Source: Cristatella mucedo (lineage: Eukaryota; Bryozoa; Phylactolaemata; Cristatellidae). Taken from it: a stretch of 64,000 nt of DNA. The stretch lies in the NCBI GenBank assembly GCA_009760855.2, contig WPIO01000204.1:186001-250000 (forward strand), read 5' to 3'. The first letter of the stretch is position 1. Each line of letters begins with the position of its first letter. Position numbers and translations under genes: made by a program. This document shows positions 47,000 to 57,426 of the stretch, in pieces. The notes beneath the pieces are model-generated. The model had not been told where the DNA came from, did not search any database, and saw only the letters and a list, made by a program, of their open reading frames with translations.

Positions 47000-48735
47000 T
47001 ATACCGAAAGCACACCACACTGCAGGCATCATGTTACGGCGAGAATTTCACTACTAGCTCCAAGCAAAAACGCTATGTAATCGTTGCAAACACTCACATA
47101 CTTTTGCGGCTCTTAGTAGTATTTCAGTTGACTGAGTGTGTTCAATGGAATTTCAAGAATATATCCGTCAGGAGACCACGATAAATATTAGCGGTCGGCA
47201 GAGGTTCTCTAATATCGTTGATAAGTGAATATGCTAAACAGTAATGCACGTCATAATCGTAACGGAATGGAAGCGCCAGCACTAGTACATAATCTCTCTT
47301 ATTGATGTACCACAAAATGACTAGTAGGTGTACAGAAATTCATCCGAATCTACTTTTGAAGGTTATGCGAACCCACTGCATAAGTCAAAGTAAGACTATA
47401 TATAATAATTCATCAGAATAACTGCAGCCATGCTAACTTAGCGTATGGATTCAATGGCAGTAATGCAAGACCAATACTGCAGTGACGTTGCTTGTGAAAC
47501 TACAGTGTAAGGGCGATCCCAGAGCTGACGTTTGAAGATATTGTACCGGTCGTACAGCAGTGGCGTAATGTCATTCCAGCCATTACGGTTAGTTCTTCAA
47601 GCGAGCCATCGAAGAAGCCAAATATTCATCAAGCCACGCAGCTGCATTAGTAACAGTGCTATTAGTGCCATAGAAGAACTTCTAAAATGAAGGGCAGCCG
47701 TTGAACACTTTTACCATAACGTCACAAAAGTAACTTGAAGCGAGCGTGACATGATCAAAATTAGTTCACCCGGTAATTGTTCAGCTGGTGCAGCATTGAA
47801 TTTCACTGTGACCCTTAAATAAAAAACAAAACACCTGATTACGAAATGAATACGACTCACCAGTACTAATCCCATTTAAGGCATCAAAAATAAATAATTG
47901 TAGCCAGAATGTGCCTTACGTTTGCTTAGGATGATACTAAAACATACGGAATAGCAGGCAACATCTGCCGGCGAGTTTCTAACTATTAGCTCCATGCAAA
48001 AACGTTTTGTAAACGTTGTTGAATCACTTGCATTCTTTCACCGCACTTAGTTGTATTCAGGACGACCGAGAGTGTGTGAAGGAGTCTCAAGAATATATTT
48101 GTCAGGAGACCACGGCAGACACTTTCGGTCGACAGAGATTCGGTACTTACCGTTATTAACTAAAAACGCTAAACAGTAATGCAAGACATAGCTGTAAAGG
48201 AAACAAACCACCAGGGATAGTACTTAAATGCATAGTTTAATGCCCCTCAGAAATACTAGTAGATATACAGGAAAATTGACTGAAAATATTACTGAGAGTT
48301 TTGCATCCCCACTGCATATGTCACGGATGGCAAAGGAAAACTGCAGCACCAATAATGCCGTCACGCAAACTCACTGTAAGACATTTATGGTAGTCATGCG
48401 AAGTCAGTTCAATAGCAAATGTACCGTCGGAAAAATGATAGAAGAGCAATCACAAAGGCTATTTTTGAAAACTGAGTACCGGACTTACCAGTCACATAAA
48501 GTCATTTTCTCCGTCGCAGTTCCGTCATAGAGTAAGCATACTCATGGTTCCCAAAGCTGTTAAACTGAATTACCTCCATCAGTAACACAGCCGTCGATCG
48601 ATGGCCTGTAAAAGTTAAAGGTAGTCGCTGAAAGGTTCCGCAGCGATCTCACAAAAGTAATTCACGCGACCGCGAGTGAAGTCAATTTATGCGATTACTA
48701 CTGCGGCTACGGCGGCCCTAAATGTCACAATCTAA
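47000..48735. repeat. Decayed right margin of satellite array
   Basis: Recognisable but strongly diverged monomers. The caagaatatatc..tcaggagaccacg anchor occurs at about 47150 and 48085 (about 0.94 kb apart), and a last cgatcgatggcctgtaaaa block at about 48594. Similarity fades at about 48700-48735. Compared with the core, it shows many indels and substitutions, as expected at the edge of an array that is homogenised in its centre. Confidence 0.85.
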
Positions 48736-49945
48736 TTTCTTACACTATGCTCCTCGAGCTTTCTACAATTTGTTTGTACCAGCCCGAATCGACAAAGCAG
48801 CGAAGAACTGTTCAGCTCTATGCTAAGCAGCATCCGATGAATGGCGATATTGGAGACAAGGAACATGCACCTGCTTTAGCTACTGGAGCTAAGCGGAAAA
48901 GGAAGTCGAAGAGGTCTTTGAGATTTCAAGGTGATTACCACTAGCGTCTGTTAGATGGCCAATTTACAGAAATTGTGTCATCCACTAACAAAACGCTCTG
49001 TATTAAGAAAGATATTAAGCAACTATTTTCCAGAGATAAAAGAAAGAGCATAATCGCTGTACTGCCAAGGCCGCGGGGTTATATCACTGCGTAGATAACC
49101 GTCCCACTTAGTGCTTGTTGCTTAGCGACAGCACGGTGAACGTCGACCACGGCCAGTTGCTTTGCAGGTCGGGGCTGGCTACCGGTGTGCAGCTTACGAC
49201 TGGCCGGTAATCGGTGGCCTCCAGCTTCTGCCTGGAGGTTGCTGCGTGCCTTGGCTATCGTCCCAATAGTAAATAGCAAGTTACGACGGCGGCTAAACAC
49301 CTATTTACCTTCAGCGTAATATGCATTGAAACCTCAATTCAAGAATAAAGTAAATCTCGAGCTCTGCTGGTAATTATGTACCTAAATATAAGTATTACAC
49401 TTCTATGTAAGCATAATCATGTAGAATATTTACTTGTTAAGCACTATTCTAGCCAATCTTAATTCTGCAACAATATAGGAACCGTAGGGTTTCTGCTAAC
49501 TCCTCCTTCAAGGGCCAACTTTAGAAAATTTGACTTAGGTCTACCGTTGAGTCTTAATATAAGGAGCTCAGCAATTGGGCTACTAGTTGAAAGCCTTAGC
49601 CGAGGAGAAATGTTAGCAAATTAATGCTGGACAGAGGGCTGGCGGGCGGTTGAGGCGCGTATTATTGAGCGAGCAAGACAGTGGCTGTTCCTAGAGCAGC
49701 GACGCAAAATTGGTTTTCTCCTAGGAGCAAGATTACCACGTATCTAGATAATGACTGGATTATACAACCATGATCGTTTAAAGGCTGCTGAATATTAATG
49801 TTACGACAATTTTTTCAGCTTTAATGAGTCTGTTGAAACCTTTAAGGGTTTCCTTACTCTAGCATTTAATAATGTAGTTCTTAACGATGCTACTTTAGCT
49901 TCGCTCACTGGTTTCTCGTCTTTATTGACTGTGGTCATGATGAGT
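48736..49945. other. Unassigned sequence right of the array
   Basis: No gene is recognised. An open frame runs on the plus strand from about 48612 (inside the last satellite) to a stop at 48944. Its end is rich in basic residues (KRKRKSKRSLRF). A GC-rich patch at about 49070-49290 contains a 7 bp inverted repeat (cctccag / ctggagg) and a 73-codon minus-strand frame. Neither shows a domain I can name. The rest is AT-rich with nothing evident. Confidence 0.4.
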
Positions 49946-49949
49946 GCAT

Positions 49950-50045
49950 TTAATGGCTGAGGTTGAGCTCAGCCCCTGCGGCATACGTAAAGCAGGTAGA
50001 TAGAGATTCAGTTCTCTTCGAGCTATATACAAATGAATTACAAGT
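49950..50045 (+). mobile_element. SINE-1 fragment
   Basis: Plus-strand text ggctgaggttgagctcagcc, then cggcatacgtaaag, agagattcagttctctt and tatacaaatgaatta follows the 3' two thirds of SINE-1. The A box is absent or unrecognisable. Confidence 0.75.
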
Positions 50046-51540
50046 CCTAGTCCGTAGTGCTTTGTTCTATTTCCGAAATATTTTTCTTTAAAATGTGGAC
50101 GAGTCGACACGATAGGTGTCATGAGGATAGGAAAGTAGTCCAAAGTATTCGACCTAGTCTAGACCGATTGGACAATGTGCATTAAGCGGATACACCTGCA
50201 TGCCCCTTAATACTGACCTTGTGATTACCCCTAAAGCCTGCATGCCTGCCTATCCGCTCAAGGTAGCCTATCCTTGCACCCATTTCAATGGCCCAAGTCT
50301 TCAGGTCTTTATAAAAATCGTATCACTGGCTCATACTTGACCTGCTCACTGTGGGCTTTGTGGGCCGTCGACGAGCATGTCGAAGTTGGTATATCATGTT
50401 TTTGTACGCTGGTGCTGTCTACAGCTTTATTCTGAGAATAAATATTCAGGTCAAAACTTTTGCTCTTCGACTGAGAATAGCAACCTAAAGGTCGTCGGCC
50501 TTCTCACTGAATGGTGCATTCATGTGATGATAAAAACAGCAATAATAACAAACTGTGTAGCGACTACTGAGAGCTGAGCGTTTTAAATTGTAGTATCTTG
50601 AAAATGAAGAATATCGATTCGCTAGTAAAAAAAAGGCACAGTACACATAAACGTATGCTTAATAAAGACAATTACAAAAGATGGCTCACAAACTGTTATG
50701 CGAAAATTTCACAATCATGCAGGGGTGAACTGAAAGCAGTATGTAATGAGCCGGACTCCGGTAAGTCGTAGTTTTATGGTGATTGAGATACAATATACAC
50801 CGGTCTCACTAATTGAAACGGCACATCCGATGCCAATAAAAATTCAAAGCTCTAATTAAGACTTAATGACAATAAAAATTTCAAAACGCAATCTAAGCAC
50901 ATTGCCTTAATTCAGCTGTAGATGACAAAACGATTGCCCAAGTAATTGCACCTCACACAAGACAGAAAAAGCCTAACCGGCTTTGGTTTCAGACTCACCC
51001 GCAGTGAACAAATGACGCCACTCAAAGCTGGTTTTTCGATCACAAACGACACTTTAGTTATCCTGACAGCCAGGGTAACAAAGGTGAAACAAGCAAATTA
51101 GCATACACTTGGATATTACCATTAAACCATAGAGACTCATTTATGGTATAGATTTAATATAGGCTTACATATCTATCTCGGCTTTCACCTTATGCCAATA
51201 GCTATCAACAGTAGCTCAACCTTGATCTCTCGCGGCCCTCCAGCACGTCGAGTTCTCTCAACTCCATTGCCGCAAGTATTAATGACGATCGCATGTAGAT
51301 GGCAGCAAACTAATAACTTTTACAATTTCCTAATTCGAATGACATCCTAGCAAACTTCCTAGTTATGGGGAAACCAAGTGTGACTCGGAAAAAGTCAACA
51401 CTCACAGTCAGCTTCGGTAACAAATTTCCTGTTCAATCTGCTATAAACCTAGGTATCACATTCAAAAGTGACCTTTTATTAGACGACCCCACCAGCTCTT
51501 CATTCAAGTGCGCCTACCTTCAGTTACATAACATTGATAA

Positions 51541-51620
51541 TACATATATATATATATATTATATATATGTATATATATATATATATATAACTCGTTTGTA
51601 TTTATATATGTATATATAAT
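51541..51620. repeat. (TA)n microsatellite
   Basis: About 80 bp of TA with a few tg interruptions. The left duplication copy has only a short AT-rich stretch here (about 1700), so the tract expanded after duplication. Confidence 0.93.
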
Positions 51621-51848
51621 AATTGGGCTTGTTTAGATACGGAATACCATGCGTAAGTTGTTCTATGACTGTATGATGTATCGTTTCGACTACTGTATCT
51701 CCCGGCTTGCTGATCTACCGGTCAGTGCAATCACTCACTTACAGCTAGTGTAAAACAAAGTAGCTAGGCTTATCTGTCGTGAGCGTAGCAGTTACCACAT
51801 TCCACCACTTCCAGCTGACTTTACTGCTTCCTAGTCGAGTAACGCATT

Positions 51849-51947
51849 GTAATAATAATAATAATAATAATAATAATGCACTTGATAAAGTGCCCCCAGA
51901 GAACTCAATCTCTTTCTAGGCGCTTTACATTTGCTGCAAAGGGATAG
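51849..51947 (-). mobile_element. Very short LINE-A 3' end insertion
   Basis: About 100 bp: (TAA)n on the plus strand, then the LINE-A stem-loop (aaagtgcccccagagaac .. aggcgcttta) and a few UTR bases (tttgctgcaaaggg). It splits the older LINE-A; the left copy is uninterrupted at the same place (acatattgacttcatgg at about 1935). It is an extreme 5' truncation carrying little more than the 3' signal. Confidence 0.88.
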
Positions 51948-52844
51948 ACTCTATGGTTCTGTCACTAACTTGTAGGTCCTTACATCCTTTTATGCTCAAG
52001 CTCTATATGTAATCAACTCTCTACCAAGCAAATCAGTTTAACACTCACTTTTTTTAATCCAAACATTTACCTGTCGGTTGCACGAACCTCAAATCTTTCG
52101 GAGACCGTACTCTTAGTTCGTATGCTGATACAAACTGCAACTGACTTCCGACTTGAGTCACGAAATCCCATGACTTGACCAAATTTAATCAGAAACTATA
52201 TACAAACCTATTTATAACAGCAGTTAGTGGATCAACTGACTTGTCTTTTATGTGCTTTTGCGTGCTGACAGTGGGCATGTTATCGCTGACCGTATTTTAA
52301 TGCTGACTGTGCTCATGTCACTCCTAACGAAGTTATTCGTGTTGCCTCTGAGCTACCGTAAACCAGCATGGCGGTGCTTCCATTGCAGGAAGTTTAAAGT
52401 ACCTAGAAATAAGATTTAGTTACCTGTGGCTGCTCAGTAAAATGTAATAATGTTTAAATTCTTATTGCATCTCCCCGAAAATGCTGCAAACTTGGCCGCC
52501 AACGAAGCGATTTCTTACGTACAGGAATACTGAGTGAGAGTATCGCTATACAACATCCCACATGCTGGTTTTAAATATAGCTAGAAGCAGCTTAGACACG
52601 GGCAGCTTTATCAGCCTTGCGAAACGCAAGTGTCGGCTCCATAGGAGTCTGGAAGACGAACTCAGATACCAGGTACTCCCGGATGAGATGGTGGTCTCTC
52701 ATTGATTATGTCATTAACCGCGATTCATTGCTAAGCCGACAGCCGCGCGACTTCGGACCTACATTACAAGGCTAATAAATTGCACGGAGCAGTCGGACTT
52801 AGTCTTGTCATGCAGGCGGTAGACTCAAGTAGAAACCTACAGCA

Positions 52845-53520
52845 ATAATAATTGGAACAGCAATACAACACTTGATAAAGCTCACTCATAGAAATCAAGC
52901 TCGTTCTACGCAATTGATCAATAAACAACACGAATTACACGGTTAGGCGTGACATGGATTGGTTCAGTATGCAAGCATGGTTGGTGGCAGCATGCACAGT
53001 ATCAGCTCAAATAAGCAGTTTAAGGACGAATGATAGAGACACACTAAATGCATACATGGGTGAGTTTTTAGTTTATCATTAAACGTGGTCAAGTCAGGTG
53101 ATTCCTGACGTGAGTTGGGTGTGAGATCCAGGGTTTAAAAAATATATAATTAATTTATATAGCGCCCCAAGAGAACTAACTCTATTCAGGCGCTTCACAT
53201 GTGCCCCAAGGCTCGAGCCAACGACCTCAATCTGACATTGGTCTGGGCGAGCAACTTAACCGCTTGACCAAACCAGCTTTTAAGCATACAAACTAAAGGT
53301 AAGGTCTTCAAAAGATTTGAGATTTGTACAAGGTGTAATTCAGCGACTTGGTTGCGAAAAGCGGGTGGTGTGACGTATTGCCTGGTAGGACGTGGGTAAA
53401 TCTGAAAGACAGGTAGAGCCAAAGCGTGAAATAAGCTAGACTTACTATAGAAAACGATACGACCTTAACAAGCCAGTTTCGTTTAAGTTTAGTATCAGTT
53501 CTGTGTCTGGATTTGCTTTC
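52845..53520 (-). mobile_element. LINE-A 3' end, split by SINE-1
   Basis: Counterpart of 2845-3345. The tail and UTR occupy about 52845-53120, and the C-terminal ORF part continues after the SINE at about 53285. No open frame of note. Confidence 0.8.
53137..53282 (-). mobile_element. SINE-1, right-copy-specific
   Basis: It has the same layout as the element at 3448-3607 (A box complement accgcttgacca, B box complement ggctcgagcc, tail gcgccccaagagaact) but sits at a different position, inside LINE-A. The left copy is uninterrupted here (about 3180-3195). The two SINE-1 insertions are therefore independent. Confidence 0.87.
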
Positions 53521-54170
53521 CAATGATCCAGTTTATGCATTAACAGGCTGCGCAGATCTCCTTTTCCTGTACAGACAAGTAATTTAGGGGGTAGGTAACG
53601 GTTTTTTGGTTACCAAGGTAGCAGTACCGCTCTCTAGCAATAAGCTTTAAATCAATTGTCATGGTGGACTGCAGCATTTCTCCAAACCACCCAAGTGATT
53701 CCCGTCAAAGCCGACATACCTGGTATGGTAATTTATTTTTCTTATTGCTGTACTTTTTATTAATTAGCTACGATTCTTCCTTACCAGCAAGTACAAGCAT
53801 CAGAAAATGAATATACGAACCCCCTATGCTACGTCTTCAGGGTAGAGTAGCTGTACATAAAATTTCCCACTTGTTGACGTCGTTCCGTTAGAAGCAACTT
53901 CTGAAATCCCGTGCTAACGTGGATAAGCTGTAAGTTAGAACCTGTAAGACGCTTAGATATGTTTCGAATACTACTTCAATGGTTGCAATTTAGTTAGCGA
54001 CCTCAGTGCTACAGTATCCACAGCATTATTTCATGTCCTTACTTCCGCGGCTATACATTGTACAAGATTTAAAGCTTGCTGTCATTCACAACCAAACGCA
54101 AGTGCACACATATACATACACATACACATGCGTTTACACTAGGACACGAGCGTGCACACTATCAGGTACA

Positions 54171-54356
54171 TATTTTGCATGCCGACCCTGTGCATGTCAC
54201 CCCTAACCATGTTATTCACTTCATTTGTTTTTCAAGCATGATTTTACTTACCATTCAATTGCATTTCACTTTGCAACAAATGTAAAGCGCGCCTAGAAAG
54301 AGATTAAGTTCTCTGAGGGCGCTTTATCAAGTGCATTATTATTATTATTATTATTA
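54171..54356 (+). mobile_element. LINE-A 3' end insertion, right-copy-specific
   Basis: About 185 bp: UTR (gcatgccgaccctgtgcatg), the stem-loop (taaagcgcgcc .. gggcgcttta) and a (TTA)n tail. The left copy has the empty site (caggtacatacaagcatgcc at about 4228). The stem has an extra gc in the left arm compared with 6060-6099. Confidence 0.88.
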
Positions 54357-55440
54357 CAAATGTGCACGGCCGTGGTTGCGATCACACATCCGGAAATAAT
54401 GCATGCATGCGGTGCACCCTCAAGCGTGTCATACACCTGTGCAAGAGCCCTCTAGTCAACTTGTGGTCAGGCTAGGTAGTCCGAACGAGCAAGAAATCCC
54501 ATGGTTCCAAAACCATCAATTTATTAGCAGCAACCACCAGACCAAGCCCAGTCTTCATACTCTAGACGGCAGTCGGCATAGTGAGATATAGACTACTCCA
54601 TCGTCACTAGCTCTTTCCGCCCACTCATTCGGCAGCCCTAAATTGCATCCATGCATTGCTTTGTTTTTGGACTGTCAAGCAGTTGTTCGTTCCCAACGCT
54701 CTTCAGCTGGCGGTAGTTTGTGGTAGACGGATCCCCCACCCGAAAATGCGGGATTGCAGTGATTTGTGTCGAACTCATCTGTCATCTGCCAAAAGCTATT
54801 GCCCCCCCTCAGCCGCTCGAAAGCCTGTGGCTGCTTTGAGAAGCTGATCACATGCAGGGCCTCAGCCAAAGTCTCACTGGGTCCTAGGAATCGTTCCCTG
54901 TAGCAACTGTCCTCCTAATCGGACAACAAATCAGTGGCCTTTTCGCTCAAGTTGGGTCCGGCATCTGTCACCCTGAGGTTGCAGTCTATGTCGCATCTGT
55001 GCACTAATGACCAATTACCATCAATGACCAAGCACATTAATAGGCTTTTTTTGATGACTTTGAGTAAAGTGGGTAAGCCTTACCTCTCAGCTCTAACTGG
55101 CACACTGCCTGCCGAACCAAATCTTGTACAGGCTCTGGACGAGCCCACTATGGGGTCCACCTCTTCTCCATCCGTCCCTAATTAGTCCAGTAGCTGTACT
55201 TGCTCAGTTCCGAGATAGTCCTGATTCGCATCGGCACATGCCTATGGGGTCACCTCTTGGGTCTTGAGTGGTGGTTCCAAGCAAAGCCCGACCTATAGCT
55301 CAGTGTTGTCTCCTGCCCGCGAGTCTTAGGCTCCCTCTGGTGTTTCCATCAGCATTACAGTCCGTCCTAACGTGTCACCATCAGCTCCCGGTCTTTATGC
55401 TCTGCCTCCCACCGCTGCTCTTGCTCCTTGCTTTCTGGTA

Positions 55441-56107
55441 CCAGTCCCTGCAACCTATCATCTCATTGCTGTATCTCTCTCACCTCTCCTCACACTTTCT
55501 GCTCCTTGATTTTTTCCATTCTTCCTCACATTGCTCTCCAGCTTGGAGCTTCAAGAGAGAATTACGCCGTACGGGCTTCATTAATCCTCCTTTTCAAATT
55601 GTCCATGCTTGTTATTCTCTGGTAATTTAAGCCAATGTGCGGTGGCATGCACCACCCTTGCAAAGCTTGTACTTTCCTTCCTTGCAAATCCCGGTGAAGA
55701 GACCACCCTACATCCCACCGATAAACCACCTAACGTGATAGCTCCAGAGACGACCTGTCACCGGTCTGCGTAGCACAATCGAATAACAAGTCACCTGACT
55801 TCACTTTATTAGCAGAAATCATGTCAGCCAATGCCAGTCTACACACTCTATATAGCTGCTGGGGTAAAGCCAGCTAGCTTTCTTTCTTTTCACCTACCAC
55901 TTCCTTTCACTCTCTCACACTTCTTCCTCTCTTCACACAGCCTTTAAATTACGTGTAAGTATTATTTTTGCACTGTCGACCCAGTTTTCGTTCCGAACAT
56001 CAACGACTGCAAACGGCAGTTCGTGGTAGATATATATCCCCACATATCGTTCTCATGCATGGATGTATGCCAGACTGCAGAGTCGTCTAACAAACGCTAT
56101 TTAATTT
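55441..56107. other. Unassigned sequence with a third, diverged copy of R
   Basis: 55441-55640 is C+T-rich with no clear relation to other parts. From about 55770 the order ttattagcagaaatcatg, then gcactgtcgacccagttttc and gcagttcgtggtagatat follows the R segment of the duplications (about 4400-4620 and 54515-54740). A 120-codon plus-strand frame at 55268-55630 is leucine-rich by composition and has no supporting motif. Confidence 0.5.
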
Positions 56108-57333
56108 AATAATATTAATAGTGTTAGGACATTTTTCTTGCGGTTTTTCAGTCACTAAATCTTTTTCTTGGCTCTGTACATGTACTCTCAAGAAAGCATT
56201 GTCGACGATTAGTGTTAGCATACTCATTTTAAAACAAGAGTACCATGGTTATAGGGAACTCACACAGCAGCACACACGGTCCAAACATGCATAAGCAGGC
56301 GAAGTACGAATTTAATGCACTCAATATCAAATCAATTTAATGCACTTTTACCAATAGAAACGCTTGTAGGTGCTTTACAAATGTGCTCAAGTCAGAGGAT
56401 GTCGCGACGCAAGTCGAAAGTGAGTTCTAAGCTCTGAGATGTTATCAACTAAAGGCAGGATCTCTAAGGGATTTAAGCATCGTAGAAAGTGTAAGCAAAC
56501 GATTAGATTCCGAATAAAAAATAAATGGTACGATGGGTTGCAGATCTTAGAGGTAGGCTGTAGCCGATAAGCGAAGGAATCCAAAAGTTAGTGACAAAAG
56601 CTTGAAGCCGATGCGTTGCATGATTAGGACCAATGCACGTCAGAGAGAAGCAGTGTGATGCAGCTGCTGCAGTGATAGCGATAGAAAAAAACTATCTGCA
56701 GATTGTTGCATAATCTGTAAGTGCCTGATTACACAGGCCGGCACACCAGCAACCAGTAAAAGTTTGAGACGGTATGTAAACAAAAAGCATTTACCAATTT
56801 AGATGTCTTATCCCTCTTTAAACCAGCCAGAGTATTAGCAACGTTACGTAGCTGAAAGTAGTAGGACTGAACTGGAGAGCTGATGTGATGGGCCAAAAGA
56901 CGTCTCTTTTTAACAATGCACCTGCATTTCGTGGTGATTCAACTAAAGACATACTGGCAGAGGCAAGCGTGAGCATTAAGCTTTCCATTGTCTCAGTTAA
57001 ATTTCGTTCATCCATAGCTAATGACTCAGCTTGGTCATCATTCAATTTATGAAAATTTACTTTCATTCATGTGGGAATGTCATCAATAAATATAGCAAAA
57101 GAAATTCGTCGAGCTACATGGATGAGTGGGATCAAAGCAAAGGTACAACTAAGTGTCATCTGCATATGCAACTTAAAGCCTAGTTTGTGCCTGGCAATTA
57201 AATCAGCAAGAGGAAGAGTATAAACACTGAAAAGAAGGGGCCAAGCACAGAGCACTAAGATACTCCGCATTTCCTGCATTTCTCAAATGTTCCTTGTGCA
57301 GTCACATCAATGCTCTGGGATTTCCCACTGTGA
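56108..57333 (-). mobile_element. LINE-A fragment hosting LINE-B2
   Basis: Minus-strand LINE-A from a TTA-like tail (taatattaatagtg, 56108) through a degraded UTR and the C-terminal ORF to the reverse transcriptase core. Readable blocks are VNFHKLNDDQAE (about 57040), LADLIARHKLGFKLHMQMTLS (about 57150-57215; the YADD site is corrupted) and the PLLFSVYTLP block (about 57230). It is interrupted near 57333 within the SYL.G.LQSI motif and resumes at 58497. Confidence 0.82.
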
Positions 57334-57426
57334 CGTATGTATGTATGTATGTATGTATGTATGTATGTATGTATGTATGTATGTATGTATGTATGTATGT
57401 ATGTATGTATGTATGTATGTATGTAT
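57334..57426. repeat. (ATGT)n microsatellite at LINE-B2 3' end
   Basis: About 23 uninterrupted 4 bp units between LINE-A sequence (cccactgtgacg) and the LINE-B 3' end (tatctccgtcag). Since LINE-B1 also ends ..gagatacatt, the tract probably grew from the element's own tail. Confidence 0.95.

Larger units (their letters stand above)
27836..47000. repeat. Satellite block 2 (homogeneous core)
   Basis: Monomers of about 0.925 kb arranged as dimers. Using gaagcgggcgtggccc as anchor, starts are at about 28103, 29955, 31808, 34068, 35918, 38175, 40022, 42279, 44539 and 46800, with spacings of 1852, 1853, 2260, 1850, 2257, 1847, 2257, 2260 and 2261. The two half-units share agtcgacc..gcgtgtg..g.aatctcaagaatat and gtaggttta..gaaat. 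Compared with block 1, unit-to-unit differences are few. The monomer length equals that of block 1, and a shared in-phase anchor (cgacagagactcgacaat against ctatcgagactcgattag) suggests common descent. Not coding. Confidence 0.93.
51165..52465 (+). pseudogene. LINE-A fragment, right-copy counterpart
   Basis: Counterpart of 901-2460. The retained part starts near the YADD region (ggctttcaccttatgcc at about 51215, but the DD codons are lost) and runs through NLGITFKSDLLLDDP (51448-51492) to the 3' UTR (gtgcttttgcgtgctgacag, about 52252). Stops and frameshifts are abundant. It is interrupted by the TA microsatellite and by a reversed LINE-A tail. Compared with the left copy, 430 bp of RT core are deleted. 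Confidence 0.83.
50239..55440 (+). repeat. Segmental duplication, right copy
   Basis: Direct repeat of 1-5451 (see that entry). Features unique to this copy are a TA microsatellite (51541-51620), a LINE-A tail inserted at 51849-51947, a SINE-1 inside LINE-A at 53137-53282, and a LINE-A 3' end at 54171-54356. It lacks the left copy's two SINEs and about 430 bp of its LINE-A. Its left end is uncertain, because the matching region in the left copy is cut by the window edge. Confidence 0.9.

Noticed and set aside
27836..47000. CRISPR-like array, because of regular repeats.
   Set aside because: Units are 1.85-2.26 kb with no short repeat/spacer structure. The setting is a eukaryotic satellite.
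27836..47000. CENP-B box in the satellite.
   Set aside because: I looked for the TTCG....A..CGGG pattern by eye and found no convincing match. A pattern search would settle it.
55268..55630. 120-codon leucine-rich frame that might be a membrane protein.
   Set aside because: Its first part lies in the duplication, where the left copy is not open in the same way. The rest follows from C+T-rich composition.
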